From Pseudomonadota bacterium (lineage in GTDB: Bacteria > Pseudomonadota > Gammaproteobacteria > Burkholderiales > Ferrovaceae), in assembly GCA_028873535.1 (NCBI GenBank), contig JAGWIJ010000013.1, positions 1-42,528 on the forward strand: a DNA stretch of 42,528 nucleotides, written 5' to 3'. The notes below the pieces were generated by a model. That model had not been told where the DNA came from and made no database searches. It saw only the letters and a program-made list of their open reading frames with translations. Numbering within the stretch: the stretch's first letter is position 1; each line of letters begins with the position of its first letter. A program made the translations under genes and the position numbers. This document shows positions 25,927 to 34,355 of the stretch, in pieces.

Positions 25927-26946
25927 ATGTCCCTACTGCGCTCAGATTCAGACGAACCGTTCTTTCGCTACCTGCGGCTGGCGATCCTGGCACTGCTCGG
26001 CCTGGCCGTGCTGGCGATGCTGATGTCGCTGGTGCTTGGCGCATCGCGCTACCTGCGGATTCCCGATGGCACGGTGCATGCGCGCAAAGCACCCAAGGCC
26101 GAGGCGGTGAGCACGGACGAACTGCTCGAAAAGCTCAATGCCGTGCCGACGCCACCCGCTGCCGGTGAGCCCGCGACGGGCGCTACCGCTGCGCCGGGCA
26201 AGCCCAAGGACAGTGAGGCCGGCAGTCGGCGCTACGCCGACGAAGTCCAGGCGATGGTGAAATGCGCGCACGCCTTTGCGCTCAAGAACGGCAACGACGA
26301 AGCGGAGCCGGACCCGGCCGCCACCGAGGACTTCCGTGCCCAGTTCGAGAAGGTGGCTGCGGCATCGCCGGACCGTGGCGATCCGTGGGCCGGCGACGTG
26401 TCGCGCTTTGTGTGCAGCCTGCTGGAAGACAAGGATGCGGGCGCGCTGGCCAAAGCCGGCAAGCTGAACCAGCCGCTGGTGACCGCGGTGAATTTCCATA
26501 TTGCGCAATGGGATGCCGCGCGCCGCAAGGTGCACGAATTCGAAGCTCAGGAAAAGCGCCGGGTCGAGGCCGAGACGGTCAACGAGTCGCATCGAGTGGC
26601 CGCTGCCTGGGCAGCGGCGGGCGCGGCCGTGAACGCGGCAGCGGTGTGCTTCGGTCTGGTGCTGGCGCTGGCCGCGTGCCTGGTTCTGGCGGGTATCGAG
26701 GCCAATCTGCGAGGCATCCGCAACAGCCTGGAAGACCTGGTCGGTCGCGAGCCTGATGCCGGGCCGCTGCCGGTGATGGATGAAGAGGTGGCCGCGCCGG
26801 CCGCCGCCCACTCCATCGCGCCGACCGTCATGCCGGCCACGGTATCGGCCACTGCGCCAACGCTGCGCGCGCTGGACGATGCGCTGCTGGACGACCCGCT
26901 GGAAGTCGAATACCAGATCCCGGAGGAAGCGATCAGCCGCGGTTGA
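25927..26946 (+). CDS. hypothetical protein with two transmembrane helices
   Basis: 339 residues, not recognised. An N-terminal helix (about 16-38) is followed by a Pro/Ala-rich linker (50-100), a soluble helical region (100-225) with cysteines at 113 and 163 and a charged segment AQEKRRVEAETVNESHR (207-223), a second helix rich in small residues (about 233-256), then an acidic Pro/Ala tail to the end. The topology suggests a periplasmic middle domain with both ends cytoplasmic. It is divergent from the chemoreceptor gene (238 bases between starts), and its 3' end overlaps the convergent TSUP gene by 14 bases. Coding quality is good throughout; function is unknown. Confidence 0.8.
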   Translation: MSLLRSDSDEPFFRYLRLAILALLGLAVLAMLMSLVLGASRYLRIPDGTVHARKAPKAEAVSTDELLEKLNAVPTPPAAGEPATGATAAPGKPKDSEAGSRRYADEVQAMVKCAHAFALKNGNDEAEPDPAATEDFRAQFEKVAAASPDRGDPWAGDVSRFVCSLLEDKDAGALAKAGKLNQPLVTAVNFHIAQWDAARRKVHEFEAQEKRRVEAETVNESHRVAAAWAAAGAAVNAAAVCFGLVLALAACLVLAGIEANLRGIRNSLEDLVGREPDAGPLPVMDEEVAAPAAAHSIAPTVMPATVSATAPTLRALDDALLDDPLEVEYQIPEEAISRG

Positions 26947-27709
26947 GGCCGGCCAGGGTCTGAAGCGTCGGCCACAGCAGACGCGCGCTCAGCGCGAGCG
27001 ACACCACGATCACCACCGGGCGCACCAGCGCGCCGCCACGGTGGATCACCATGCCCGCGCCCACGCGTGCGCCCGCCATCTGTCCGCAGGCCATTGCCAG
27101 GCCCGGTGCCCAGACCACCTGTCCGGCCAGCAGGAACACCGCCAGCGAACCCAGATTGCTGCCCAGGTTGAGCCATTTGGCCTGCGCCGTGGCAGGTGTC
27201 AGGCTCAGGCCGCGCAGCGAGATACCCGCCAGCGCCAGGAAGGTGCCGGTACCAGGTCCCACCATGCCGTCGTAGAAAGCGATCGCCGGCACGGCCAGCA
27301 GCAGGAAGGCTGGCGCGCCGAGCCGGATCCGCCCGGTGACGGCACCGAACGACGGTCGCAGCAGGAACCACGCGGCGACCGCGATCAGCACCAGCGGAAT
27401 CAGGGCACGCAGCCAGCGCGTGTCGACGAACTGCACGCAGTGCGCTCCCAGTGCGGCGGCCAGCGCGGCCACCAGCACGCCTGGCAGCACCAGCGACAGC
27501 GCCACATGACCGCGGCGCAGGAAAACCAGGCTGGCTGAGGCGGCACCGAAGCTGCCCTGCAGCTTGTTGGTGGCGAGCGCCTGCGTGGGTGGCAGTCCCG
27601 TTGCCAGCAGGACCGGCAGCGTCAGCAAGCCGCCGCCACCGGCGATGGCATCCACCCATCCGGCAGCCGTGCCGACGCCGAACAGCAGCGCGAGGGTCTC
27701 AGTCCTCAC
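26933..27709 (-). CDS. TSUP/TauE-SafE family permease downstream of the malonate genes
   Basis: 258 residues, about eight hydrophobic segments. The GTG start at 27709 lies inside the end of the preceding small gene (11-base overlap), implying translational coupling. DAIAGGGGLLTLPVLLATGLPPTQALATNKLQGS (20-53) is the signature of the YfcA-type TSUP group, and YDGMVGPGTGTFLALAG is its second-half repeat. It is last in the minus-strand run that starts with dctP, so an organic-anion role related to malonate is possible, though the YfcA group is largely uncharacterised. It is not closely similar in motif details to the TSUP protein at 15086. Confidence 0.88.
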   Translation of the reverse strand: MRTETLALLFGVGTAAGWVDAIAGGGGLLTLPVLLATGLPPTQALATNKLQGSFGAASASLVFLRRGHVALSLVLPGVLVAALAAALGAHCVQFVDTRWLRALIPLVLIAVAAWFLLRPSFGAVTGRIRLGAPAFLLLAVPAIAFYDGMVGPGTGTFLALAGISLRGLSLTPATAQAKWLNLGSNLGSLAVFLLAGQVVWAPGLAMACGQMAGARVGAGMVIHRGGALVRPVVIVVSLALSARLLWPTLQTLAGLNRG

Positions 27710-28040
27710 CGATCACATGCTTGTGGGCTTCCGCCTCCAGCCGTTCGCGCCCCAGGGGCAGATGGTGATCGCCCGCCACGCCATGCGCCGGCGGTGCATC
27801 GATGACGATATGCAGGCGCTCCAGGCACCAGCGCAGCGTGTTTTCCTCGCGCACGGCCCAGCCGAACGCAGCCATCACCGACTGGTCCGGGCAGGGACCG
27901 TGGGCGCCCTGCCACAGCGCCAGCAATTCGCTGAACTGCTGCTGGCTGCAGTGGGCATGCGCCGTCTGCAGTTCCGCGATGCGCTGCTGGCACTGCGGCG
28001 CGCTGGCCAGCAGGCGGTGCACCTTGTCGAGATCGCTCAT
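27699..28040 (-). CDS. small hypothetical protein downstream of mdcH
   Basis: 113 residues from the ATG at 28040, with a GGAGG ribosome-binding sequence six bases upstream; a GTG two codons earlier is too close to that site. It is mostly helical, with four cysteines (in PQCQQR, AHCSQQ, GPCPDQ and LRWCLER) and a His-rich C-terminus (HGVAGDHH, AHKHVIGED). The spaced Cys and His residues could bind metal, but I see no known zinc motif. It begins 51 bases after the mdcH stop and overlaps the TSUP gene, so it sits between the malonate genes and a permease in one apparent transcription unit. I do not recognise the family. Confidence 0.75.
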   Translation of the reverse strand: MSDLDKVHRLLASAPQCQQRIAELQTAHAHCSQQQFSELLALWQGAHGPCPDQSVMAAFGWAVREENTLRWCLERLHIVIDAPPAHGVAGDHHLPLGRERLEAEAHKHVIGED

Positions 28041-28091
28041 GAACACCCTCCGCTTGGACTGCCCCGATTTAACTCCTCCGGACGCATGCGC

Positions 28092-29048
28092 TCAAGTGCT
28101 TTGCACGGCTGCGGCGTCGAGCAGCTGCAGCGCTGGCAGCTGATCGCGAATCAGTCGCGTCTGGTCGCTGCCCGGCCCGAGGTCGAGCAAGCGGCCCACA
28201 CCGTGTTCCGCCAGGGCCTGCAGGACTTCTTCCCAGCACAAAGGCGTGGCCAGCTGCGCGAGCAGCGTGGCGCGTACCGCCGCCGCATCGCGCACGCGTG
28301 CAGCCGAGATGCCGGCAAGGATGCCGATGGCCGGCGCCTGCACGGCGGCGGCATCGAGCGCCGCCGACCAGGCCGGCAGCGCCGGCGCCATCCAGGACGT
28401 ATGCGAGGGACAGCGCACGTCGATCACGCGCAGCTGCCAGTGTGGCGCATCCGCTTCGGCCAGCATGGCGGCCAGGGCGGCGGGCGGTCCGCCCCAGATG
28501 TGGTCGGCGGGTCCGCGCCGGATGGCGAGCTGCAGTCCGTGCCGCAGCAGTGCCTGCCGGCGACGTTCGCTCGCCGCCGGCGGCAGCGGGCCGCCGGCGC
28601 GCAGCAGACAGGCCGCTGTCGGAAGCGCATCGCCATGCGCCGCGGTCCAGCTGGCGGCAACGCCATCCATGGCGCGCGCGCGCGCGACCACCAGCGCCGG
28701 CAGGGCGCGCCACGGCAGGCTGCCGGCGATGGCGTGCGCCGTCAGTTCGCCGACCGAATAGCCCACCACCCAGTCTGGCGCCGGCAGCCGCGTCCGCAGG
28801 TCGAGCCAGCGCAGGGCCTGGAACAGCACCACGGCGCGTTGCGCCTCCAGATTGGCGCTGCGCGCCGCCAGTGGCAGCGCCTGCCAGTAGGCTGCCCAGT
28901 CGCAGCCGACCTGCCCGGAGGCGCTGCGCCAAAGCTCGTGTGCAGCGGGGTCGGCGGCGGGTCCCGGGCGCAGTGCCGCGAAGTCGAGCGCGGCCTGTTC
29001 GCCCTGGCCGGCGCAGACCACGGCGAACAGGCTGCGGCGCGCGCTCAC
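28092..29048 (-). CDS. mdcH: malonate decarboxylase malonyl-CoA:ACP transacylase MdcH
   Basis: 318 residues, FabD-like fold. MdcH transfers malonyl from malonyl-CoA to the MdcC acyl carrier protein, the step that first acylates the enzyme. The nucleophile is Ser98 in VVGYSVGEL, and the catalytic His is His216 in CPSHTSWM. AGQGEQ near residue 13 is the oxyanion-side motif. The start is GTG at 29048, overlapping the stop of the mdcG-mdcB gene as GTGA. Its place at the end of the mdc block distinguishes it from fatty-acid FabD. Confidence 0.9.
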   Translation of the reverse strand: MSARRSLFAVVCAGQGEQAALDFAALRPGPAADPAAHELWRSASGQVGCDWAAYWQALPLAARSANLEAQRAVVLFQALRWLDLRTRLPAPDWVVGYSVGELTAHAIAGSLPWRALPALVVARARAMDGVAASWTAAHGDALPTAACLLRAGGPLPPAASERRRQALLRHGLQLAIRRGPADHIWGGPPAALAAMLAEADAPHWQLRVIDVRCPSHTSWMAPALPAWSAALDAAAVQAPAIGILAGISAARVRDAAAVRATLLAQLATPLCWEEVLQALAEHGVGRLLDLGPGSDQTRLIRDQLPALQLLDAAAVQST

Positions 29049-30700
29049 GCCTGGATCGAGGCCATCGGCTGCGCCGCCGCCTGGCGGGCGGCATCGGGCA
29101 TGCCGGGCCCCTCCAGGGCCTGCAGGAAGTGCGCACAGGCCAGCAGGTCGGCGCTGCCGCCCGGGCTCAGCCGGCGCTGCACGAAGGCACGATGGACAGT
29201 GGCCAGCGCGGCACGCCAGTCCGGCCGGCCGATCAGGTCGCGGCGCAGGGCCAGACCGGCCTGCGCGCGCGCCCAGGACAGGCCGTCACGGCCGCCGCGC
29301 CAGAGCAGATTGGTGTCTTCCAGCACCTCGATGCTGGCGAGCAATGCTGCGATGCTGGCGCGCTCCTCGACGAATCCGCGAGCGCGTGCCGCCTGCAGCG
29401 CCGGCAGCACCACCTGCACCAGGGTCGGAAAGCCGCGTGCCGCTTCGCCGATGGCGCCACCGGCGCCGTCGCGCCGACGCACTTCGGCACCATGCGTGGC
29501 ACCGGCAGGGCGGTGGGCCAGCAGTTCGTCGCCCCAGCGCCGGCGCACCCAGTCCTGCGGCGCCCAGCCCGGTGGTGCGGTAGCGGCGCCGGCGGCCAGC
29601 AGGCCCAGGTGGAAGATCGCGCCCTTGTAGGCGTTGACGCCGCCGGTGGCGTCGAACATCGCCGCCTCGGCGGCGCGCCCGACCGCCGCCAACTGTGCGA
29701 AGCAGGCGCCGCGCAGGGCGGCCCCCGCCATTTCGGCGAACCAGCCGCGCAAGGCATCGATGGCCGCCAGCAGCAGTCGCACGTCCATGTCGTGGTGGCT
29801 GCCGCGATCCACCGGCGACACCAGTCCAGGCTTGGGCCAGGCGCCGGCCTCGCGGCGCAAGGCCGCCAGTGCCAGCTGGTCGAGCAGCGCCGGATCGTGC
29901 CGCGGCGCCGGCCGTCTGCGCAGCAGCGCCGGCGCGCCTGCCAGCGACACACTGCGCAGCATGACCTGCCCGTGCTGACGCACCAGCACCCGGCTTGCCA
30001 CACCGCCAAGGCCGTCGGCGAGCTCGCGCAGGCTGACGTCGCCCCCGTCGGGCAGCCGCCATTCGCCGTCGATGCGCGGCCCGCCGCGCTGCTCGCTGGC
30101 CGCCCCCAGCGCCAGCAGCTGGCGCAAGGACCCGGCGACGGCTGCGTTGGCGGAGTGGCCGCAGCCGTCGACCAGCACATCGATATCGCTGTCGGCGTGC
30201 AGAAAGCCCGGGCGCTCACCCAGCAGGGCCTGCCAGGCGAGCGAGCCGTAGATGCCGGCGCGTACGCCATTGGCTGCTGCCCAGTGCGCGATGTCACGCA
30301 GCAGCGCGCGCCACGCCGGATCCAGAGCGGGCAGGCGATCAAGCACTTCCGTCGGCGCCAGCGGCGGCCGGTGGATGCGCACCGCCGACAGCTCGGCGTT
30401 TGCGGCCACGCGCAGCGGACGTCCGGCGGCGCTGGCCGCGCAGCGCCCAAGGCGCAGGCTGCCGGCACGCTGCTGCTCGGGCGTGGTCGCGGCCAGCACC
30501 CAGGGACCCGACAGCTCCGCGGCCGGGAAGGAAGCATCGGCGCTCAGCCACACCAGATCGTGGCGCCGGTAGAGATCGCCGTGGTCCGGCGTGCTGGCAG
30601 GCAGCGCCACGCCGCCCGCCATGTCGAGCCGGGCCGCCGGCCACAGCGAAGGCACGCTGACCGGAATCCGGTTGGGTCCGCCGGCCGGGAGCGCGGTCAT
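29045..30700 (-). CDS. mdcG-mdcB: fused MdcG-MdcB: holo-ACP synthase and triphosphoribosyl-dephospho-CoA synthase
   Basis: 551 residues joining two enzymes usually encoded separately. Residues about 43-262 are MdcG (phosphoribosyl-dephospho-CoA transferase): YRRHDLVWL, then the nucleotidyltransferase signature GIYGSLAWQALLGERPGFLHADSDIDVLVD, with Asp172 and Asp174 as metal ligands. Residues about 268-540 are MdcB (CitG-like): KPGLVSPVDRGSHHDMD (290-306) and GGVNAYKGAIFHLGLL, both CitG/MdcB signatures. MdcB makes 2'-(5''-triphosphoribosyl)-3'-dephospho-CoA and MdcG attaches it to MdcC, so the fusion joins consecutive steps. The first 40 residues are an extra tail, and an internal ATG (30622) is an alternative start. 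It lies 3 bases after mdcDE and overlaps mdcH. Confidence 0.9.
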   Translation of the reverse strand: MTALPAGGPNRIPVSVPSLWPAARLDMAGGVALPASTPDHGDLYRRHDLVWLSADASFPAAELSGPWVLAATTPEQQRAGSLRLGRCAASAAGRPLRVAANAELSAVRIHRPPLAPTEVLDRLPALDPAWRALLRDIAHWAAANGVRAGIYGSLAWQALLGERPGFLHADSDIDVLVDGCGHSANAAVAGSLRQLLALGAASEQRGGPRIDGEWRLPDGGDVSLRELADGLGGVASRVLVRQHGQVMLRSVSLAGAPALLRRRPAPRHDPALLDQLALAALRREAGAWPKPGLVSPVDRGSHHDMDVRLLLAAIDALRGWFAEMAGAALRGACFAQLAAVGRAAEAAMFDATGGVNAYKGAIFHLGLLAAGAATAPPGWAPQDWVRRRWGDELLAHRPAGATHGAEVRRRDGAGGAIGEAARGFPTLVQVVLPALQAARARGFVEERASIAALLASIEVLEDTNLLWRGGRDGLSWARAQAGLALRRDLIGRPDWRAALATVHRAFVQRRLSPGGSADLLACAHFLQALEGPGMPDAARQAAAQPMASIQA

Positions 30701-30703
30701 GGA

Positions 30704-32383
30704 TCAGGCGCCGAGAGCAGCGCGCACCTGGTCCGCCACCTGGCGGGCCAGTTTGCGTCCACCCCTTTGCTGTCCCAGTGCGGCGCGCCGGTCGTCGGCG
30801 TCGATCCCTGCAAGCGCCTGGGCGAGCGCAACCGGCCAGTCCTGCTGCGCTTCCCACAGCTGGTGCACGCCACCCAGGGAATGGAAATTGGCGGCACCCG
30901 GCGCAAACGCCGGCGCCGTCAGTGCCAGCTGCTGCAGACGTTCGAGCGGGATGCGCGTGACGCGCGCCATGGCGCGCAGATCCATGACACGGATCTCGGC
31001 CTGCGGCAGTGCGCAGATCAGGTCACCCAGCATGCCGAAGGACAGGAAGCCGCCGCTGACGGCCTGATTGCGCACCAGGGTGAGCAGGGGATGGCGTTCA
31101 CGTCGCGCGAGGTCGACGCACTGCGCCAGATGCGCCAGTGCGCCGTTGAGGCACAGCAGTTCCTGATGGCGCGACAGCGCCTGACCCTGCGTGTCGGCGA
31201 GCAGCAGCAAGGGCGAGCAGGCGGCGCTGGCCCGGTCGTGGGCAATGGCGTCGAGCACAGCGCGCGCCAGGCGCAAGGCCAGCGCGGCATCGATGGCAGC
31301 GGCGCCGCGCGTGCCGATGACCCACACCCGACCGTGGGCGACATCGGCGCTGCCGGCCAGGAAGCCGTCGGCAGCCGCCAGACGATGCCGGCCGCAACCG
31401 AACACGTGATCCGCCCAGGCCTGGTCCTCTGCGCCAAGCGCCTGCAGCGGCGGCTGCCCGGCCGGCACCCCGGCTGCGTCGGCCGGCGCCGGCGCCAGCG
31501 GCAGCAGGGCATTCTCGAAGGCGGCGGCACCGTCCCAGTCGGCGGGCGCCGGTGCGCGCAGGCGCGCTGCCAGGATCGGCGGGCTGTCCTGCGCGCCGGC
31601 AAAGTCCTGATGGCGCGCAAGCCAGCTGCGCTGCTGCGCTTCCAGGGCGGCCAGGTCCGGCGCCTGCAGCGGCCGCGCGCGCAGTTGTTCCAGTTCCTGG
31701 CCCGCCGCCGTGCGGAAGGCCTCCATGGCATCGTCAACCAGCCGGTGCGCATCGCCCAGCGCACGGCGCGTCTTGCCGCCGGTGACGCGCCACACCAACG
31801 CGCGATCGTGGCTGTCGAATTCGGCGCGACCCTTGACCGTCTCGATCACTTCCGGTCCGGAAAGCCCGAGTCGCGCCTCCTCGCTCATCAGCACCCGGTC
31901 GCACAGGCAGCTCACGATGCCCATGCCGCCGAAGGCACCGCAGCGGCCGCCGAGCAGGGCCAGCACCGGGATACCGGCAGCGCGCACGGCCAGCACCGCA
32001 CGCGCCACCTCCGAGATGGCCAGGATGCCGGCATTGGCCTCGTGCAGACGCACGCCCCCTGAGTCGATCAGCAGCAGCACGCCGGCCGGCCGCAGGCTCA
32101 GGGCGGCCTGCAGCAGGCCAAGCAGCTTGGCACCGTGGATCTCGCCCACCGAGCCGCCGTTGAAGGCGCCTTCCTGGGCGGCCAGCAGCACGACGTGCCC
32201 GTTCAGCGTGCCGCTGGCGGTCACGATGCCGTCGTCGAGCGCTTGCGGCAGGTCGAGCAGGGCCAGATGCGGGCTTTGCCAGGCGCGTTGTGGCGGGCAC
32301 GCTTCGCGGAAGCTGCCGGGATCGAGCAGCGCCAGCGCGCGCTGGCGCGCGGTCGCCTCGAGGAAGCTGTGGCGCACGCTCAT
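30704..32383 (-). CDS. mdcD-mdcE: fused MdcD-MdcE: malonate decarboxylase beta and gamma subunits
   Basis: 559 residues, about the sum of MdcD (280-300) and MdcE (240-270). Residues about 1-285 are MdcD: SGTLNGHVVLLAAQEGAFNGGSVGEIHGAKL, IDSGGVRLHEANAGILAISEVARA and GGRCGAFGGMGIVSCLCDRVLMSEEARLGLSGPEVIE. Residues about 330-555 are MdcE: DHVFGCGRHRLAAADGFLAG, RNQAVSGGFLSFGMLGDLICALPQAEIRVMDLRAMARVT and FHSLGGVHQLWE. Both are carboxyltransferase-like crotonase folds that decarboxylate malonyl-S-ACP to acetyl-S-ACP. The linker (about 285-325) is Ala/Pro-rich. No internal stop or frameshift is present. The start overlaps mdcC as ATGA. Confidence 0.92.
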   Translation of the reverse strand: MSVRHSFLEATARQRALALLDPGSFREACPPQRAWQSPHLALLDLPQALDDGIVTASGTLNGHVVLLAAQEGAFNGGSVGEIHGAKLLGLLQAALSLRPAGVLLLIDSGGVRLHEANAGILAISEVARAVLAVRAAGIPVLALLGGRCGAFGGMGIVSCLCDRVLMSEEARLGLSGPEVIETVKGRAEFDSHDRALVWRVTGGKTRRALGDAHRLVDDAMEAFRTAAGQELEQLRARPLQAPDLAALEAQQRSWLARHQDFAGAQDSPPILAARLRAPAPADWDGAAAFENALLPLAPAPADAAGVPAGQPPLQALGAEDQAWADHVFGCGRHRLAAADGFLAGSADVAHGRVWVIGTRGAAAIDAALALRLARAVLDAIAHDRASAACSPLLLLADTQGQALSRHQELLCLNGALAHLAQCVDLARRERHPLLTLVRNQAVSGGFLSFGMLGDLICALPQAEIRVMDLRAMARVTRIPLERLQQLALTAPAFAPGAANFHSLGGVHQLWEAQQDWPVALAQALAGIDADDRRAALGQQRGGRKLARQVADQVRAALGA

Positions 32384-32724
32384 GGCGCGCCCGCGGCAGG
32401 GCCGGCCAGCCAGGCTTCGTAGGCCTGCGCCAGGCGCAGCGCGACCACGGCCGGCGTGGCGCCGACATCATTGAGCAGCAGCGACAGGCCGCCGGCGGCG
32501 TGCAGGGCGCAGAACTCGCCCAGCACCGCCTGCCAGGTCTCGCGGAAGCCTTCGGCGGCGGTGTGCACTTCCAGCTGGCAGCAGTCCTGCGCCGCGCTGG
32601 CGCCACCTGGCTCGACCAGCACTTCCAGGTTGCCGGAGCCCACCACGCCGCACAGGGCGGCAGCCGCCTGCAGCGCCTGCGGCGGGGCTGGCCGGCTGGG
32701 AAACACGAGCGTGAAATGTTCCAT
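32380..32724 (-). CDS. mdcC: malonate decarboxylase acyl carrier protein MdcC (delta subunit)
   Basis: 114 residues. It carries the phosphoribosyl-dephospho-CoA prosthetic group on which malonyl and acetyl are held. The modification motif is CGVVGSGNLEVLVEPG (25-40), with Ser30 as the expected attachment site; many homologues have Asp where this has Asn32. The rest (AEGFRETWQAVLGEFCALH and GLSLLLNDVGATPAVVALRLAQAYEAW) fits the family. It starts 8 bases after the mdcA stop and overlaps mdcDE by 4 bases. Confidence 0.93.
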   Translation of the reverse strand: MEHFTLVFPSRPAPPQALQAAAALCGVVGSGNLEVLVEPGGASAAQDCCQLEVHTAAEGFRETWQAVLGEFCALHAAGGLSLLLNDVGATPAVVALRLAQAYEAWLAGPAAGAP

Positions 32725-32732
32725 CGACAGCC

Positions 32733-34355
32733 CTACCAGTTGCGAAATTGCGGCGGTGGCTGGTAGCGGCCGCCCGAGGCGCGCACCAGATCCTTGATGC
32801 TGCGCGCGGCCAGCCAGTCGCGCGTGGCGTCACGCGGCGCGATGCCGAGGTCCTCGGGCCGCTGCACGATGCCACGCTCACGCAGGCTGGCGACCGCCGC
32901 GGCGTCGCGTGCCAGGCCGACCGGCGTGAATCCTGCCACGGCACGGATCGCCTGCTCGCGCTCTGCATCATCGGTGCAGCGGCACAGGTGGGCAATGCCC
33001 TCTTCCGTGATCAAGTGGGTCAGGTCCTCGCCGTAGATCATCACGGGCGGCAGGTCCAGCCCCGCCGCCTCGGCCAGATCCCAGGCATCGAGGCGCTCGA
33101 CGAAAGTGGGCTGCATGTGTTCACGGAAGGTCTCGACGATCTGGCACACCAGTTTGCGGCCGCGCGGCATCGCGCCGGGCGCCCGCCCCTCCGCGCCGGC
33201 ACGCAGCCAGGCCGCGCTGGCGTGGCGACGGCCGCGCGCATCGGCACCCATGTTGGGTGCGCCGCCAAAACCGGTGATGCGTCCACGCGTGGCGGTCGAA
33301 CTGTTGCCGGCCAGGTCGATCTGCAGCGTGGAGCCGATGAACAGGTCGCAGGCATAGTGCCCCGCTGCCTGACAGAAGGCGCGGTTGGAGCGCAGGCTGC
33401 CGTCGCCGCCCAGGAAGAACACGTCCGGCCGCGCTGCCACATAGGCCTCCATGCCGACCTCGGAGCCGAAGCAGTGCACCGATTCGACAAAGCCGGCCTC
33501 GATCGCCGGGATCAGCGTCGGGTGCGGATTGAGCGCCCAGTGGGTGCAGATCCTGCCGCGCAGCCCCAGCGATTCGGCGTAGGTGGGCAGCAGCAGTTCG
33601 ATGGCCGCGGTGTCGAAGCCGATGCCATGGTTGAGCCGGCGGATGCCGTATTCGGCATACAGGCCCTTGATGGCGATCATCGCCATCAGCACCTGGACCT
33701 CGGTGATCAGCGCCGGATCGCGCGTGAACAGCGGTTCGACATGGTGCGGGCGTGGCGCAGGCGCCACCACATGCACCCAGTCCGCCGGGATGTCGATGCG
33801 CGGCAGACGGTCGACCACGGCGTTCACCTGCGCGATCACGATGCCGTCGCGGAAGGCGGTGGCTTCGACGATGGCTGGCGTGTCCTCGGTGTTGGGTCCG
33901 GTGTAGAGATTGCCTTCGCGGTCGGCAAGCTGCGCCGCGACCAGCGCCACGCGCGGCGTCAGGTCGACGAAATAGCGCGCGAACAGTTCCAGGTAGGTGT
34001 GGATGGCGCCCAGGCGGATCTGTCCGCCTTCGAGCAGGCGTGCCAGGCGTCCGGCCTGGGGGCCGGAGAACGAGAAGTCGAGCCGCTCGACCTGGCCACG
34101 CTCGATGATGTCGAGATGCTCCGGCAGCGACAGCACCGACTGCACCAGATGCAGTCCATGCACGCGCTGCGGGTCGGTGTGTGCCAGGCATTCCGACAGC
34201 CAGTCGGCCTGCTTCTGGTTGTTGCCTTCCACGCACACGCGGTCGCCGGCCTCGATCAGCCGTTCGAGCACCTCGACCATCGCGTCCGGCTGCACGTGAC
34301 GTCCCTGGCGCAGGTGGGCGATGCGCGCCAGGCGCTCGCTGCGGCGCGCACTCAA
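32733..34355 (-). CDS. mdcA: malonate decarboxylase alpha subunit MdcA (TTG start)
   Basis: 540 residues. MdcA is the acetyl-ACP:malonate ACP transferase, a CoA-transferase-like protein that swaps malonate onto the MdcC thiol. Signatures include GDRVCVEGNNQKQADWLSECL (about 34-54), SVLSLPEHLDIIERG, TYLELFARYFVDLTPRVALVAAQLADREGNLYTGPNTEDTP, HWALNPHPTLIPAIEAGFVESVHCFGSEVGMEAYVAARPD and TLQIDLAGNSSTATRGRITGFGGAPNMG. The start is TTG at 34355, overlapping the dctM stop as TTGA, with a GGGAG ribosome-binding sequence seven bases upstream. This gives the family's normal length; the frame upstream is antisense-like sequence within dctM. Confidence 0.95.
   Translation of the reverse strand: MSARRSERLARIAHLRQGRHVQPDAMVEVLERLIEAGDRVCVEGNNQKQADWLSECLAHTDPQRVHGLHLVQSVLSLPEHLDIIERGQVERLDFSFSGPQAGRLARLLEGGQIRLGAIHTYLELFARYFVDLTPRVALVAAQLADREGNLYTGPNTEDTPAIVEATAFRDGIVIAQVNAVVDRLPRIDIPADWVHVVAPAPRPHHVEPLFTRDPALITEVQVLMAMIAIKGLYAEYGIRRLNHGIGFDTAAIELLLPTYAESLGLRGRICTHWALNPHPTLIPAIEAGFVESVHCFGSEVGMEAYVAARPDVFFLGGDGSLRSNRAFCQAAGHYACDLFIGSTLQIDLAGNSSTATRGRITGFGGAPNMGADARGRRHASAAWLRAGAEGRAPGAMPRGRKLVCQIVETFREHMQPTFVERLDAWDLAEAAGLDLPPVMIYGEDLTHLITEEGIAHLCRCTDDAEREQAIRAVAGFTPVGLARDAAAVASLRERGIVQRPEDLGIAPRDATRDWLAARSIKDLVRASGGRYQPPPQFRNW

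Noticed and set aside
28298-32062. A 1254-codon open frame on the plus strand across the malonate genes
   Set aside because: It is antisense to mdcH, mdcGB and mdcDE. Its translation is rich in Arg, Ala, Gly, Gln and His with no domain, as expected from a GC-rich reverse frame.
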